Below the pieces are notes generated by a model that saw only the letters and a list, made by a program, of their open reading frames with translations, searched no databases and was not told where the DNA came from. A DNA stretch of 64,000 nucleotides from Thermococcus sp. JdF3 (GTDB lineage Archaea; Methanobacteriota_B; Thermococci; Thermococcales; Thermococcaceae). Positions 17,509 to 26,439 of the stretch are shown here, piece by piece. The translations under genes and the position numbers were made by a program. The stretch is from contig NZ_SNUK01000002.1 in NCBI RefSeq assembly GCF_012027495.1, forward strand, positions 393,003 through 457,002. Reading direction: 5' to 3'. The stretch's first letter is position 1, and each line of letters begins with the position of its first letter.

Positions 17509-19326
17509 ATGAAAGTGAAGAAGATCGCGGCCCTTGCTGTTGGTGCCGCCATGGTTGGAGCAACTATCGGCCTCGCCAGCGCTCAGCCGACCGTCCCGGA
17601 AATACCGAAGGACTTCTTCGTTAAGGACGGACAGCCCAACGTTAAAATCGTCGTTGGAAGCCAGGGTGCTGCTCTTGACGTTTCAAGCGCCGCTGACATA
17701 GCTGTCGCTCTCGGTACCATGCTTTACACCACTGAGGACGTTAAGGTTAAGGACGCCAGCGTCGTCGTCAAGAAGGACACCGCCTACGATCCGGACGACA
17801 TCCCGGTGTTCGACAACACTTACACCGGCGAGTACAGGGACGGCGACAACCTCCAGGACCAGGCCTACTGGTGGAACGGCAGCTTTGACGCCGACGGCAA
17901 CCCGATATTCAGCGAGACCCTCGACAACTCCGCCTGGGCGAATGGAATATTTGACCAGGGATGGGACGTCCTCGTCCCGAGCGCCATCGAGTGGAAGGAT
18001 GGCAACAACAACAACTACTGGCAGGACCCGAACGGAGAGTGGCACAGCGCCACTGACGTGATGCTCCACTACAACGTCCACATCGGCAAGGTTACCCTCA
18101 AGCAGCTCAACGACGACCCGACCGAGTACACCGACATCGACGACTTCAGCGACTTCACCCTCATAGTGGACAACGTCGTCGCCAACGTGACCTTCTCAAT
18201 CAACGCATACGAGAAGACCCTCTGGGACCCGGTCCTTGGAGCCACCGGCACCACCTACACCGTCAGCGACCTCACGCCGAGCTACTACAGCCTCTACGAG
18301 AGCAACGTTATCTCCGGCGTTGAGGAAGGGGACACCATCGACCTCTTCGGCAAGACCGTCAAGGTCCTCGACATCGGAAGCGACTACATCGAGTACGGTA
18401 ACGACTGGGGTGAGACCTACATCGACGCCGGCACCACCAAGACCTTCGGCGACTACAGCATCAAGGTTCTCGATATAGACGTTAACCAGGAGAAGGCCCT
18501 CCTCGAGGTCTCCGGCCCGGCCGGAAGCGAGAAGATTACCCTCAACACCGACGACAACCCCACCGAGACCCTCTTCAACGGAGGCATAAGGGTCACCCTC
18601 AAGGACACCTTCATCGGTATCGGCGGAACCACCAGCGTCAAGGTCGAGGTCCAGACGGACATCAGCTACATCGAGGACGGCGACGAGTTCATACCGGGAT
18701 GGATCGCCCACCTCGGCATCAGCGGAGGCAAGCTCAACTGGTTCGCCCTTGAGAACAAGGAGGAGCTCGAGGGCAAGGAGGTCAAGCTCTTCGACACCTA
18801 CGTCATGGACTACCAGGCCGACATCATGAAGAAGAAGAACCCCTCCGATGACAAGACCTACGCCGCCATGGAAGCCTGGGTTGTCATCGACCCGCTCAAG
18901 CCGAAGTACACCACCGAGACCCTCAGCGCCGGTGACACGCTCGAGGGATGGACCATCGACGAGATAACCGCCACCGCTGACCCGGCCCAGGCCGCCGTCG
19001 TCAGCAAGATAACCACCCCGATAACCGTCCTCGACACCGAGGTCATGGAGCAGGGCCTTGACAAGGTCGACAGCAACCTCATCCTCATCGGCGGTCCGGT
19101 CGTCAACAGCGTCACCGCTGCTCTCGCCGAGAAGCTCGAGGTCCCGAGCGACTACGACGGCTGGAAGGAGGAGTACGGCACCGGTGCCGACAGCGGCGTT
19201 GTCAAGTACATCGCCGAGTGCGGCGACATCAACGGCTACGGCGTCGTCCTTGTCGCTGGTACCGACAGGGAGGGCACCGCTGCCGCCGCCAAGGCCCTTA
19301 TGGAGTACCTCGCTGGCCTCAGCTGA
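17509..19326 (+). CDS. slp: S-layer protein (Thermococcales/Methanococcales type)
   Basis: The 605-residue protein has a Sec signal peptide (cleavage expected after ...GLASA, residue 25). The mature N-terminus begins near residue 26 with the S_layer_N-like region (VVGSQGAALDVSSAADIAVALG). The C-terminal domain is of S_layer_C type: LILIGGPVVNSVTAALAE, then VVLVAGTDREGTAAAAKAL to the end. The body is rich in Asp, Thr and Tyr and has few sequons (NGS, NVT). Codon use is strongly biased to GGC, GTC, AAG, GAC and ACC, unlike neighbouring genes, as expected for a very abundant protein. ATG 17509 follows AGGGAGGTG. Confidence 0.92.
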   Translation: MKVKKIAALAVGAAMVGATIGLASAQPTVPEIPKDFFVKDGQPNVKIVVGSQGAALDVSSAADIAVALGTMLYTTEDVKVKDASVVVKKDTAYDPDDIPVFDNTYTGEYRDGDNLQDQAYWWNGSFDADGNPIFSETLDNSAWANGIFDQGWDVLVPSAIEWKDGNNNNYWQDPNGEWHSATDVMLHYNVHIGKVTLKQLNDDPTEYTDIDDFSDFTLIVDNVVANVTFSINAYEKTLWDPVLGATGTTYTVSDLTPSYYSLYESNVISGVEEGDTIDLFGKTVKVLDIGSDYIEYGNDWGETYIDAGTTKTFGDYSIKVLDIDVNQEKALLEVSGPAGSEKITLNTDDNPTETLFNGGIRVTLKDTFIGIGGTTSVKVEVQTDISYIEDGDEFIPGWIAHLGISGGKLNWFALENKEELEGKEVKLFDTYVMDYQADIMKKKNPSDDKTYAAMEAWVVIDPLKPKYTTETLSAGDTLEGWTIDEITATADPAQAAVVSKITTPITVLDTEVMEQGLDKVDSNLILIGGPVVNSVTAALAEKLEVPSDYDGWKEEYGTGADSGVVKYIAECGDINGYGVVLVAGTDREGTAAAAKALMEYLAGLS

Positions 19327-19376
19327 AGGCCTTTTCTTCTTCCTTTACTTCCCAACACTTCTAGGAGGTTTCCAGG

Positions 19377-20159
19377 GTGTCAAGGAAGTTCTTGGTCGCG
19401 CTTGTTCTGGCAGTCCTGATTCTCTCGCCCATCGGCTACCTGCTGTACGGATACTCCAAATATGATGTCTCAGTAAACCCTGACAAACCCGCTCCGGAGC
19501 ACACATACATAGTACTCAGGTTCCCGAGCGGCCAGTACGCTGTTTTCACGCTTCCCCAGTACGTCAATCTAACAATGCGCGGATTCAGAATACCCGAGGG
19601 AACAAAGGGCTACGCCATCAACGTTACGGGGTATATAACGGGCATACCCGAAGTCGATGTAAACATGACGATGAACGCGCCCTACCAGCGCTTCACAATC
19701 GTGCTTGGAGACCCCAGCGTCAAGGTCTGTTCCTCCAATCCTGAGGAGTTTACGGGAAGCTGCTCGGACCGCACCGCGGCAGTGGCTGAGATGAGTGCCT
19801 TCACTGCCACACTGTTTAAACGGTACTACTACGTTGAGGCCCTGAAGAACGGGATGGACGAGGCCAGCGCGAGACAGTACGCATACGAAGAGACCATGAA
19901 GCGCCACGACACCAGGTACCTCTCCTTCATGACAAAGACCTCCCTCGGGCTGGGGAGGATAGGCAACAAAGACCACCTGGCAGTTGTGCTGCTGGGTCCG
20001 GCGGAAGGGGCCGAGGTGAACAGGGTCATCGTTCCCAGACCCGGGCTGATAGTCCTCGAGGGCAAATCCGACGGCGCACTCCGTGCGGAAGTGGTGTTAA
20101 TCGAAAAAATCATGCAGTTTAAGTGGCCCACCGAGAACCAGACCACTACTTCAGGGTGA
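19377..20159 (+). CDS. signal-anchored extracellular protein downstream of the S-layer gene
   Basis: The 260-residue protein starts with one N-terminal membrane segment (residues about 5-25, FLVALVLAVLILSPIGYLLYG), followed by an extracellular domain with sequons NLT, NVT and NMT and two cysteines (VCSSNPEEFTGSC) that could pair. No family is recognised. The start is GTG 19377 behind AGGAGGT. Only 50 bases separate it from the S-layer gene, so read-through is likely and a cell-surface role is inferred. Its end overlaps the convergent radical SAM gene by 14 bases. Confidence 0.7.
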   Translation: MSRKFLVALVLAVLILSPIGYLLYGYSKYDVSVNPDKPAPEHTYIVLRFPSGQYAVFTLPQYVNLTMRGFRIPEGTKGYAINVTGYITGIPEVDVNMTMNAPYQRFTIVLGDPSVKVCSSNPEEFTGSCSDRTAAVAEMSAFTATLFKRYYYVEALKNGMDEASARQYAYEETMKRHDTRYLSFMTKTSLGLGRIGNKDHLAVVLLGPAEGAEVNRVIVPRPGLIVLEGKSDGALRAEVVLIEKIMQFKWPTENQTTTSG

Positions 20160-21894
20160 TTACATCCCCAAGGGTTTTCCTTTTCTCTTCCCCCACCACC
20201 CGGAAGAATTCATCCCTGCTCCCGAAAGGCCTCTCCGCCAGTACTCTCACCACGGTTTTCTTCCCAATCCCCGGCAGGTACTGAAGAACCCTGGGGCTCT
20301 CACGGTTGACGTTTATCGGGACGGGAACTCCTGTGATGCTCCGGTACCCATGTCCAACTATCAGGACGTCGTAGAACCTGTTCAGGGGCACCTCCTTGGG
20401 CATGCCCACGATCAGGGGATAACTTCCTATCTGCCTGCCGTAGGTCAGGCCGTTCTCAAGGACCTCCGCGCGGACATCGCGGAGGATGGTTCCCACGGGA
20501 ACAACGCGCCTGAGCATCGGGAGGTCTATCTCGTGCCTTATCTTGTATTTGTAGTGCTGGATGAGCTTCTTGTGCTTTTCGGTCTTGACCCTATCCCTCA
20601 TGTGCCACAGGGGAGTTCCCGGAAAGACAACCACCTGTCTGATGTTTATCCTGCGGACCATCAGCCCATCGTCCAGGAGTCTCCTGAAAAACTGGAAAGT
20701 CAGCTCATAGCTCTTCTTTGTCTCCCCTGGAAGACCAAAAATCACGTTTATCCCGGGCAGGAGCCACGGCATGCCGTTGGGGCCCCGCTTTGCCCCCACT
20801 TCGTTGAGTATCCTCACCGCCTCGTAGGTCTCCTCGGCGGTGGCGTTCAGGTTGTTGAGCTTCGCCACCTTCGGGTCGGCACTCTCGAGGCCGAAGGCAA
20901 CGACGTTTCCGGGGGTTCCGTACTCTATTAAGATCCTGGCTATTCTGACGCTCTCCTCGGGGTAGTTGGCTATGACCGCAGGGTTGGCGTTGTCCACGTG
21001 GAGGGTCTTAAGCTCAGGTGCAACAGAGCGAATACCCCGGAAAAGCTTCTCCAGAGCCTCGGGATTGGGTACCGGGACTCTTCCGTCAGGTCTGGCCATG
21101 TACGAGAAGATGCAGCTCTGTCTGCCGACCCGGAAGTGCCTCACCCCCAGGGTGTAAAGGACCTCGACCTCCGCAACGACGTCTTCAATGGGCCTGTCCT
21201 CAACGTTCCTGTAGCGCACGGGCTCGGTGCAGAAGGAGCAGCCGCCTATGCCCATCGCCTTGGGGCAGCCACGCTGGGTTTCTATCTCAGCTATCACGAA
21301 GTCGGGATAGTCTGGAAACTGCCGAACCACCTCCGCTCCGAGCAGTGCGTAGTCCCTCAGCTCCCCGTAGGTCCTGAAGCGGAGGGGGTCGGCATCGGAC
21401 GGATTAACGAGGTAGTCGTGCAGAAACGCCTCGAGGTCGCCGTAGACGATGTGGTCGAAGACAGACCGGGCAAGGAGAAGCTCGCGGGAGGTTATCCTCG
21501 TCCCGCCCGCGTGGGCGGAGCCCATGAACGCCGGGCCGCCGAGGATTTTAACTCCCCGAAACGGCCGGAGGAACCTCGCCACCTCCTCAACCTGGGACGG
21601 GACTGCTGAGAGGTACTTGCCGGGGGTGTGCAGGCCACCTATGTACACGAGAACGTCCGCCCTCTCGAGTATCTCACGGGTTCGGGGGAAGTTCGGAGTC
21701 TTGTTCTTAGTGGCCACCCCCCTCTCACCCTCAAGGGCGGCCCTCAGGTCATCTATAGTTAGATAGAAAATTCTCGCGTCTCTTCGGGCCTTTTTTACGG
21801 CGCCATACGCATAGCGCGGGTATATCCCCAGATACGGGGGGACACCAAGTCCCGCGGGCTCGTCGGTGTAGCCGTCGATGATGGCAACTATCAT
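20146..21894 (-). CDS. radical SAM protein with C-terminal helix-hairpin-helix (COG1031-like)
   Basis: The 582-residue protein has an N-terminal cobalamin-binding-like region without a clear cobalamin motif (about 1-180). A radical SAM core follows, with cluster cysteines RGCPKAMGIGGCSFCTEP (spacing CX8CX2C, not CX3CX2C), then a C-terminal helix-hairpin-helix (YLPGIGKKTVVRVLAE). The combination resembles uncharacterised archaeal COG1031 proteins, and nucleic acid is a plausible substrate. The ATG at 21894 is about 25 bases from a box A (TTTTTAAAAG, 21914-21924), so the mRNA is probably leaderless. An in-frame extension upstream is ignored. Confidence 0.8.
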   Translation of the reverse strand: MIVAIIDGYTDEPAGLGVPPYLGIYPRYAYGAVKKARRDARIFYLTIDDLRAALEGERGVATKNKTPNFPRTREILERADVLVYIGGLHTPGKYLSAVPSQVEEVARFLRPFRGVKILGGPAFMGSAHAGGTRITSRELLLARSVFDHIVYGDLEAFLHDYLVNPSDADPLRFRTYGELRDYALLGAEVVRQFPDYPDFVIAEIETQRGCPKAMGIGGCSFCTEPVRYRNVEDRPIEDVVAEVEVLYTLGVRHFRVGRQSCIFSYMARPDGRVPVPNPEALEKLFRGIRSVAPELKTLHVDNANPAVIANYPEESVRIARILIEYGTPGNVVAFGLESADPKVAKLNNLNATAEETYEAVRILNEVGAKRGPNGMPWLLPGINVIFGLPGETKKSYELTFQFFRRLLDDGLMVRRINIRQVVVFPGTPLWHMRDRVKTEKHKKLIQHYKYKIRHEIDLPMLRRVVPVGTILRDVRAEVLENGLTYGRQIGSYPLIVGMPKEVPLNRFYDVLIVGHGYRSITGVPVPINVNRESPRVLQYLPGIGKKTVVRVLAERPFGSRDEFFRVVGEEKRKTLGDVITLK

Positions 21895-21979
21895 GGTCTG
21901 GAGTTCGCGGGCCCTTTTAAAAATCAATCGCCGGCGAAAAGTATAAACACTCAAAACTCGTAACGTACCGGGGAGGGAT

Positions 21980-22522
21980 ATGGCAAAGCTTTCCCGCAGG
22001 ACGGAAGAGGAGAAGGCCAGGTTTAGGGAGATACTAACGGCAATCTCAAACCTGAACCACAGGGAACTGCTGGCGTACTGGATGAACCAGGAAGCGAAGA
22101 AAGCAGAAATGTACCACAAGCTTTACCAGCTCAGCCGCGACGTAAACTGGGATGAGCGGGTCTCCAAGCTGTTTTTCCAGCTTTATAAGGAGAGTCTCGG
22201 GCACGCAGAAGCACTTCTTAAGATGTTCCACGAAATGTTTCCCGGGGAGAAGCCCCCAGAGGTCAACGTTGCCCCTCTGGAAGTAGAGCTGTCGGAGGAG
22301 CGCCTGAAGGATCTGGTCTACCACGGTAACCTCCGGGAGATCCTTGAATACCTGATGGGAACGGAGAAGCTGGCCCACGACGTGTACCGGCACCTGGCGG
22401 AGAGAACGGAGGATGAAAACTCAAAAGCAACCCTCATGTGGCTCGCGAACATAGAGAACGGTCACTACCAGAAACTCAGAAACCTGCACATAACACTGTT
22501 CGGAACCGAACCGGGGGAGTAA
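21980..22522 (+). CDS. ferritin-like (rubrerythrin-type) diiron protein
   Basis: The 180-residue all-helical protein has four helices carrying paired Glu/His ligands: MNQEAKKAEMYHKL, KESLGHAEALL, MGTEKLAHDVYRHLAE and IENGHYQKLRNL. This matches a rubrerythrin-like diiron fold without the rubredoxin domain. The expected role is peroxide reduction or iron handling, but partner and activity are not shown. GGGGAGGG precedes the ATG, and a box A (GTATAAAC, 21941-21948) lies upstream. A related protein is encoded at 48420-48998. Confidence 0.75.
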   Translation: MAKLSRRTEEEKARFREILTAISNLNHRELLAYWMNQEAKKAEMYHKLYQLSRDVNWDERVSKLFFQLYKESLGHAEALLKMFHEMFPGEKPPEVNVAPLEVELSEERLKDLVYHGNLREILEYLMGTEKLAHDVYRHLAERTEDENSKATLMWLANIENGHYQKLRNLHITLFGTEPGE

Positions 22523-23344
22523 TCAGCCCAGGACGCCCTCCGCAGAGAGAAACTCCTCTATATCCCTGACCTCCAAGGGAGTCAGCTGAAAGACCCTCTT
22601 CCCGGCGTGGGGCACTGCCTCAAGGAGGCCGCGAACCCGTTTGAACTCTTCCTTGCTCAGCCCCAGCATGTGGTGCGACTTTTTGAGGGCCGCCAGGACG
22701 GTGCTTCTCCTGTGCTGAAAGAGGGCCCTAACCAGATCCTCGTTCAGTTCAATGCGCTCGTCCCTTGGTCTGGGCTCAAGAACGATGACCGCGGAGTCAA
22801 CCTTGGGTCTCGGCCAGAAGGCCCCCCTGCCGATGCGCTCCACCAGCTCGGCGTAGGCCTTCGCCCGAACCATCAGTGACAGGCGGGAGTAGTTTTTATC
22901 CCCTGGCTCCGCCACCATCCTCCGGGCAAACTCCAGCTGGTATATTAAAACGGCACGATCAAACTCATGCCTCAAAAAGCGGAAGGTTATGGGGGACGAA
23001 ATTTGATACGGGAGATTGGAGACTATCTTATTGAACCTCGGGAAATCAACCTTCAGGGCGTCGCCCTCGATTATTTCAACGTTGGGCCAGTCGTATTCGG
23101 CCCTCAAAATCTCCACAAGGCGACGGTCTTTTTCAATGGCGTACACCTTCCCGGCGCGTCTGCTCAACGCATCCGTCAGAACCCCGAGGCCGGGCCCGAC
23201 TTCGAGAACGGAGTCTTTCTCACCCAGCTCTGCCCGCTCAACGTTGCGCTCGATTATATCCGGCACTACCAGAAAGTTCTGTCCCAGGTCAGAATTTGCC
23301 TTAAGGTGGTATTTTGAAATTAGAGAAAAGAGGCGCTCCCTCAT
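22523..23344 (-). CDS. ksgA: 16S rRNA dimethyladenosine transferase (KsgA/Dim1)
   Basis: The 273-residue SAM-dependent methyltransferase dimethylates two adjacent adenines near the 3' end of 16S rRNA. Motifs are NSDLGQNFLVV at the N-terminus, VLEVGPGLGVLT for SAM binding, and the catalytic SNLPYQISSP. The C-terminal domain contains FQHRRSTVLAALKK. Its start overlaps the stop of the DUF655 gene (ATGA), placing it last in the minus-strand translation cluster. Confidence 0.96.
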   Translation of the reverse strand: MRERLFSLISKYHLKANSDLGQNFLVVPDIIERNVERAELGEKDSVLEVGPGLGVLTDALSRRAGKVYAIEKDRRLVEILRAEYDWPNVEIIEGDALKVDFPRFNKIVSNLPYQISSPITFRFLRHEFDRAVLIYQLEFARRMVAEPGDKNYSRLSLMVRAKAYAELVERIGRGAFWPRPKVDSAVIVLEPRPRDERIELNEDLVRALFQHRRSTVLAALKKSHHMLGLSKEEFKRVRGLLEAVPHAGKRVFQLTPLEVRDIEEFLSAEGVLG

Positions 23345-23961
23345 ACCCTGAATATCCTCCTTGAGCCAACGAAAAGGCGGTAGCGGTCCTTGCCCTCAAT
23401 CTCGTCAACGACACGCTTCGCCAGCATCTTTGCCGGCTCTGGAAGCCCCTTAACGCGGTGGCGCAGATCCTCAAAGTCCTTGAACGGCTCCTTCTTGCGC
23501 TCGTCGAGTATTTCCCACATGTGCTTCTTGCCGATGCCGGGCAGGAGTTCCAGGCTGTGGAGCCTGTTGGTTATAGGGGGAGCCATGTTAAAGAACTTCA
23601 CGAAGTGCTCCTCGTTGTTTTTGATTATCTCCTCAACCACGTACGGAAGCTCGGCCTTGGCAGTGGCGGTGAGGTCATCGAAGTGAATCTTCTTGTTGAT
23701 CATGAGTATCTTGTCCCTCTGCCCCTTGCCTATGAAGACCCTCTCGTAGAGCATGAGGTCCTCCTTTGGGGCAACCTCGAGCAGTGTGAAAGCCTTTTCA
23801 CCTATAACCTGAGCAACGGGCTTGCCGGTTCTTCTTCCAGTCTTTAAATCGGTGTAGCCCTCGGGCAGATAGTCCAGCACGTAGGCGTACTCCTCATACT
23901 CAACATTCCGCCTCTTCTTGTCGAGGCTTTCCCTGTAAGAATGTCTCCGGTACCTATCCAT
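23341..23961 (-). CDS. DUF655 protein (OB-fold plus HhH, RNA-binding-like)
   Basis: The 206-residue basic protein has an N-terminal OB-like domain (YAYVLDYLPEGYTDLKTGRR) and a C-terminal helix-hairpin-helix (LHSLELLPGIGKKHMWEIL). This is the DUF655 architecture usually next to ksgA, L21e and Rpo4 in archaea, suggesting a nucleic-acid role in ribosome assembly. GGGGGAG precedes the ATG. A separate box A (AAGTATAAAAACTCC, about 23992-24006) and a T-rich stretch suggest an extra promoter between rpo4 and this gene. Confidence 0.85.
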   Translation of the reverse strand: MDRYRRHSYRESLDKKRRNVEYEEYAYVLDYLPEGYTDLKTGRRTGKPVAQVIGEKAFTLLEVAPKEDLMLYERVFIGKGQRDKILMINKKIHFDDLTATAKAELPYVVEEIIKNNEEHFVKFFNMAPPITNRLHSLELLPGIGKKHMWEILDERKKEPFKDFEDLRHRVKGLPEPAKMLAKRVVDEIEGKDRYRLFVGSRRIFRV

Positions 23962-24030
23962 TGTCTCTCCCCCAGAAATTATACCCGTCCGGAGTTTTTA
24001 TACTTTGTCTAAGAGAAAAGGAAAGGAGGG

Positions 24031-24405
24031 TCACTCCTCGGGACGGTAGTCGTCAAGGAGCCTTATTATTTCCTCGGCCTCCTCCCTGGTGGGCATGTAG
24101 TCCTCCTTGGCAAAGAGAACGCGGATGTCGAAGTAGTCCTCGGGCATGAAGTCCACGAGCTTCACGGCTATCCTCTCGTCTATCCACTCAAAGAGGCCGA
24201 GGAGCTTCTCCTTCAGCTCGGCGACCTGCTCGGGCTTGAGCTTGGCAAAGCGCTCGGCGTGCTCGAGGCTAACCCTGGCCTCGTAAAACATGGGCTCCTC
24301 CGGGTTCTCCACCATGCCCTCAGCCTTGCGCCTCTCGAGGAGCTCCCTGGTCTCGGATATCGTGAGGTAGCGCTCCTCGAGCTTCTTCCTCCCGATCATG
24401 CTCAT
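24031..24405 (-). CDS. rpo4: DNA-directed RNA polymerase subunit Rpo4 (F)
   Basis: The 124-residue protein is the archaeal homologue of Rpb4, which with Rpo7 forms the polymerase stalk. Recognisable segments are [33 protein letters not shown] and [16 protein letters not shown]. The start overlaps the L21e stop (ATGA); a second in-frame ATG is six bases later and equally possible. It is part of the L21e-rpo4-DUF655-ksgA cluster common in euryarchaea. Confidence 0.94.
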   Translation of the reverse strand: MSMIGRKKLEERYLTISETRELLERRKAEGMVENPEEPMFYEARVSLEHAERFAKLKPEQVAELKEKLLGLFEWIDERIAVKLVDFMPEDYFDIRVLFAKEDYMPTREEAEEIIRLLDDYRPEE

Positions 24406-24698
24406 CCCTTCTGAGCCCTGAGGTGAACCGGGTGGATGAAGAAGGTCTTGACCTTGCCACCATCCCTGACCTGGACGACGTAGGCATCGCCGCGTTTACC
24501 GACGACGGTTCCCGTCCTTCCGTGGAACCTCGGGTCCGGCATGCCCCTGTGGTAGCTCGGCTCTATGACGATGTGAACCCTCTGTCCAGCCTCAAACTCC
24601 TGGAGGAACCTGGTGAGGGGCGGGAGACCTCTCCTCCTCGGCTTCTTGCTGAGCTTGCCGCGGGTCTTCCTTCTGAAGCTGTGTGCTTTCTTAACCAT
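24402..24698 (-). CDS. rpl21e: 50S ribosomal protein L21e
   Basis: The 98-residue basic protein contains [17 protein letters not shown] and [20 protein letters not shown], followed by [16 protein letters not shown], all typical of eL21. ATG 24698 follows GAGGTGATT; a GTG nine bases earlier was rejected. The box A candidate (TTTATAAAC, about 24822-24830) predicts an unusually long leader of about 100 nt containing two short hairpins. Confidence 0.96.
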   Translation of the reverse strand: MVKKAHSFRRKTRGKLSKKPRRRGLPPLTRFLQEFEAGQRVHIVIEPSYHRGMPDPRFHGRTGTVVGKRGDAYVVQVRDGGKVKTFFIHPVHLRAQKG

Positions 24699-24834
24699 TC
24701 CAATCACCTCGCAGGGTTTTACTCATCGCGCAACAGACGCAAAGGCATTTTTCAGAGTTTCACGCCTCTTCGGCGTATGGACTAAGCCGGTTATGGCTCC
24801 GCTATCCAATCGGCGGGAACCGTTTATAAAGTTT
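24699..24834 (-). promoter_or_regulatory. L21e operon promoter and long structured leader
   Basis: On the minus strand a box A around 24826 predicts transcription from about 24800. The leader then holds two small inverted repeats (AGCC/GGCT and ACGCC-GAAGA-GGCGT) before GAGGTGATT. Most genes in this window have leaders under 30 nt, so a leader of this length is unusual here. Confidence 0.4.
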
Positions 24835-25995
24835 TCAGTCATCGAGAATGTTTATGACGTCAAGCCTCTCGCACCAGGCAGGTTTTCCGAGCAGGTCGCT
24901 CACCGAGGGCTTCGTGCGCCCTTTATCGCCGGATATGAGCTCCTTAATGTACAGACCTCCGTCAGTGACGAGACGGAGCTCGAAGTGCTTCCCATCGAGC
25001 CACCTTGCTTCCGCCTCGTGAACCCTCCGGACGCGAACTTTATCGGCCCTCGCCTTCCTCACGCGCCAGGGGGTTCTCTGGTGAATTTCAAGTCCTTTGA
25101 GTTTTCCGGCAACATCCTCGGCCTCCTCGGGGGTTACCCCCTCCTCAACCAGAACCAGCGCGAGGTATTCTTTGCGGTGATTCCGTGTGAGGACCTCTTC
25201 GGCCTCTTTCGGTGAAACGAAGCGCAGGTTCAGAACCTCGACCTTTCCGCTTGCGTTTATCTCCCCCTTTACTGCATCGAGGTCGAGCTTCCGTTTTTTC
25301 GGCCGCTTTACCTCAACGATAAATGGCCTGCCGTTTCCAAGCATGCGGACGTCAACGTCCTCCCTTCCTGCCCCCTTGAAGACGCACTTCCCCCCGCTCG
25401 CCCTGGAGACCGCCCTGCAGATGATCGAGGCAACGCTCTCATCAAAGTCCTGGAGCGGTGTCTGAGGAATGCCCCGCACGAGCTTTCTGTAGCGGCCGTA
25501 GACGTAAATTGGGTTTATCTGGAGCTCGATTCTACCGGAATACGGCTCGACGATGAAAACCACGTCGGGGTTCTTGGCGGTGTCCTTTCCCGTCGCCCTC
25601 CCAAAGGCCTTACCGAGCTCACGGTTGAACTCCCTGTTGATAGGCTCAGCAGTCTCGATTCCAAATTCCTCCCAGAGGGCCTTCTCGTTCTCCCGAACCT
25701 CCCCGGGGAAGCGGGAGCCGACGAGGAAAGTCTCAAACTCGACGCCAGCCGCGGCCTCCTCCATCCTTCCTGCGAGTTCGGGAATCCTTTCGAAAACGTT
25801 ACCGCACAGCTCACACGTTTCGGGTGCTTCAACCGGGGGCAGGCCCTCGATGGAGCGTTCCATGTTGAGGACGAACCTTACCGCCTTCCCGCGCTCCTCG
25901 TTGGTGCCCTTCCCAAGCCCCGCGAACAGTCTGCCCAGACAGTGGTCGCAGAGTTTGTGAGATTCAAGAACCTTCGCAGCCTTTTCGGTTATCAT
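24835..25995 (-). CDS. pus10: tRNA pseudouridine synthase Pus10 (positions 54/55)
   Basis: The 386-residue protein has an N-terminal zinc-binding pair (CDHCLGRLF and CELCGNVF), a THUMP-like middle region and a pseudouridine synthase domain. The catalytic aspartate lies in GREDVDVRMLGNGRP, followed by FIVEVKRPKKR. Archaeal Pus10 makes Psi54 and Psi55 in tRNA. GGGTGAGA precedes the ATG. The gene is divergent from the Zn-ribbon regulator. Confidence 0.94.
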   Translation of the reverse strand: MITEKAAKVLESHKLCDHCLGRLFAGLGKGTNEERGKAVRFVLNMERSIEGLPPVEAPETCELCGNVFERIPELAGRMEEAAAGVEFETFLVGSRFPGEVRENEKALWEEFGIETAEPINREFNRELGKAFGRATGKDTAKNPDVVFIVEPYSGRIELQINPIYVYGRYRKLVRGIPQTPLQDFDESVASIICRAVSRASGGKCVFKGAGREDVDVRMLGNGRPFIVEVKRPKKRKLDLDAVKGEINASGKVEVLNLRFVSPKEAEEVLTRNHRKEYLALVLVEEGVTPEEAEDVAGKLKGLEIHQRTPWRVRKARADKVRVRRVHEAEARWLDGKHFELRLVTDGGLYIKELISGDKGRTKPSVSDLLGKPAWCERLDVINILDD

Positions 25996-26040
25996 GCTCT
26001 CACCCTAAGATTTATATCCCACGGCTCAAAGCTTCTCGCG

Positions 26041-26334
26041 ATGATGACTCGCAGGCAGAGAATAATAAAGCTTTTGGAGGAGAGGGACTACTCACCGAGC
26101 GAGCTGGCACTGGCCCTTGAGCTCCGCGGCAGGGGTGCAAAGAAAACCGTGCTGGAGGACCTGAAGGCCATCCAGAAGACCCTCAAGCGCGAGGGGAAGG
26201 TGCTCCTCATAAAGCCCGCGGAGTGCAGGAAGTGCGGCTTCGTCTTCCGGCCGGAGATAAACGTCCCCTCCCGCTGCCCGAAGTGCCGGTCGGAGTGGAT
26301 AGAGGAACCCCGGTTTAAGATTGAGGCCAGATAG
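26041..26334 (+). CDS. predicted transcription regulator, HTH fused to Zn-ribbon (COG3357-like)
   Basis: The 97-residue protein has a winged-helix half (RRQRIIKLLEERDYSPSELA) and a C-terminal zinc ribbon (ECRKCGFVF...SRCPKCRSEW). The target is unknown. A box A (GATTTATATC, about 26008-26017) lies 24-33 bp before ATG 26041, so the transcript is nearly leaderless. ATG 26044 is an alternative. An in-frame extension into the pus10 promoter was rejected. Confidence 0.85.
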   Translation: MMTRRQRIIKLLEERDYSPSELALALELRGRGAKKTVLEDLKAIQKTLKREGKVLLIKPAECRKCGFVFRPEINVPSRCPKCRSEWIEEPRFKIEAR

Positions 26335-26439
26335 TTGTCATTTCGACGAAGCTTGCCGATAATTGTGGCTGGTTTTTGTCACTTGTCCAGCCCGAAGGTT
26401 TATATTGGGTTTGTATCAGCTTAGGGCGGAGGGAGAGTT

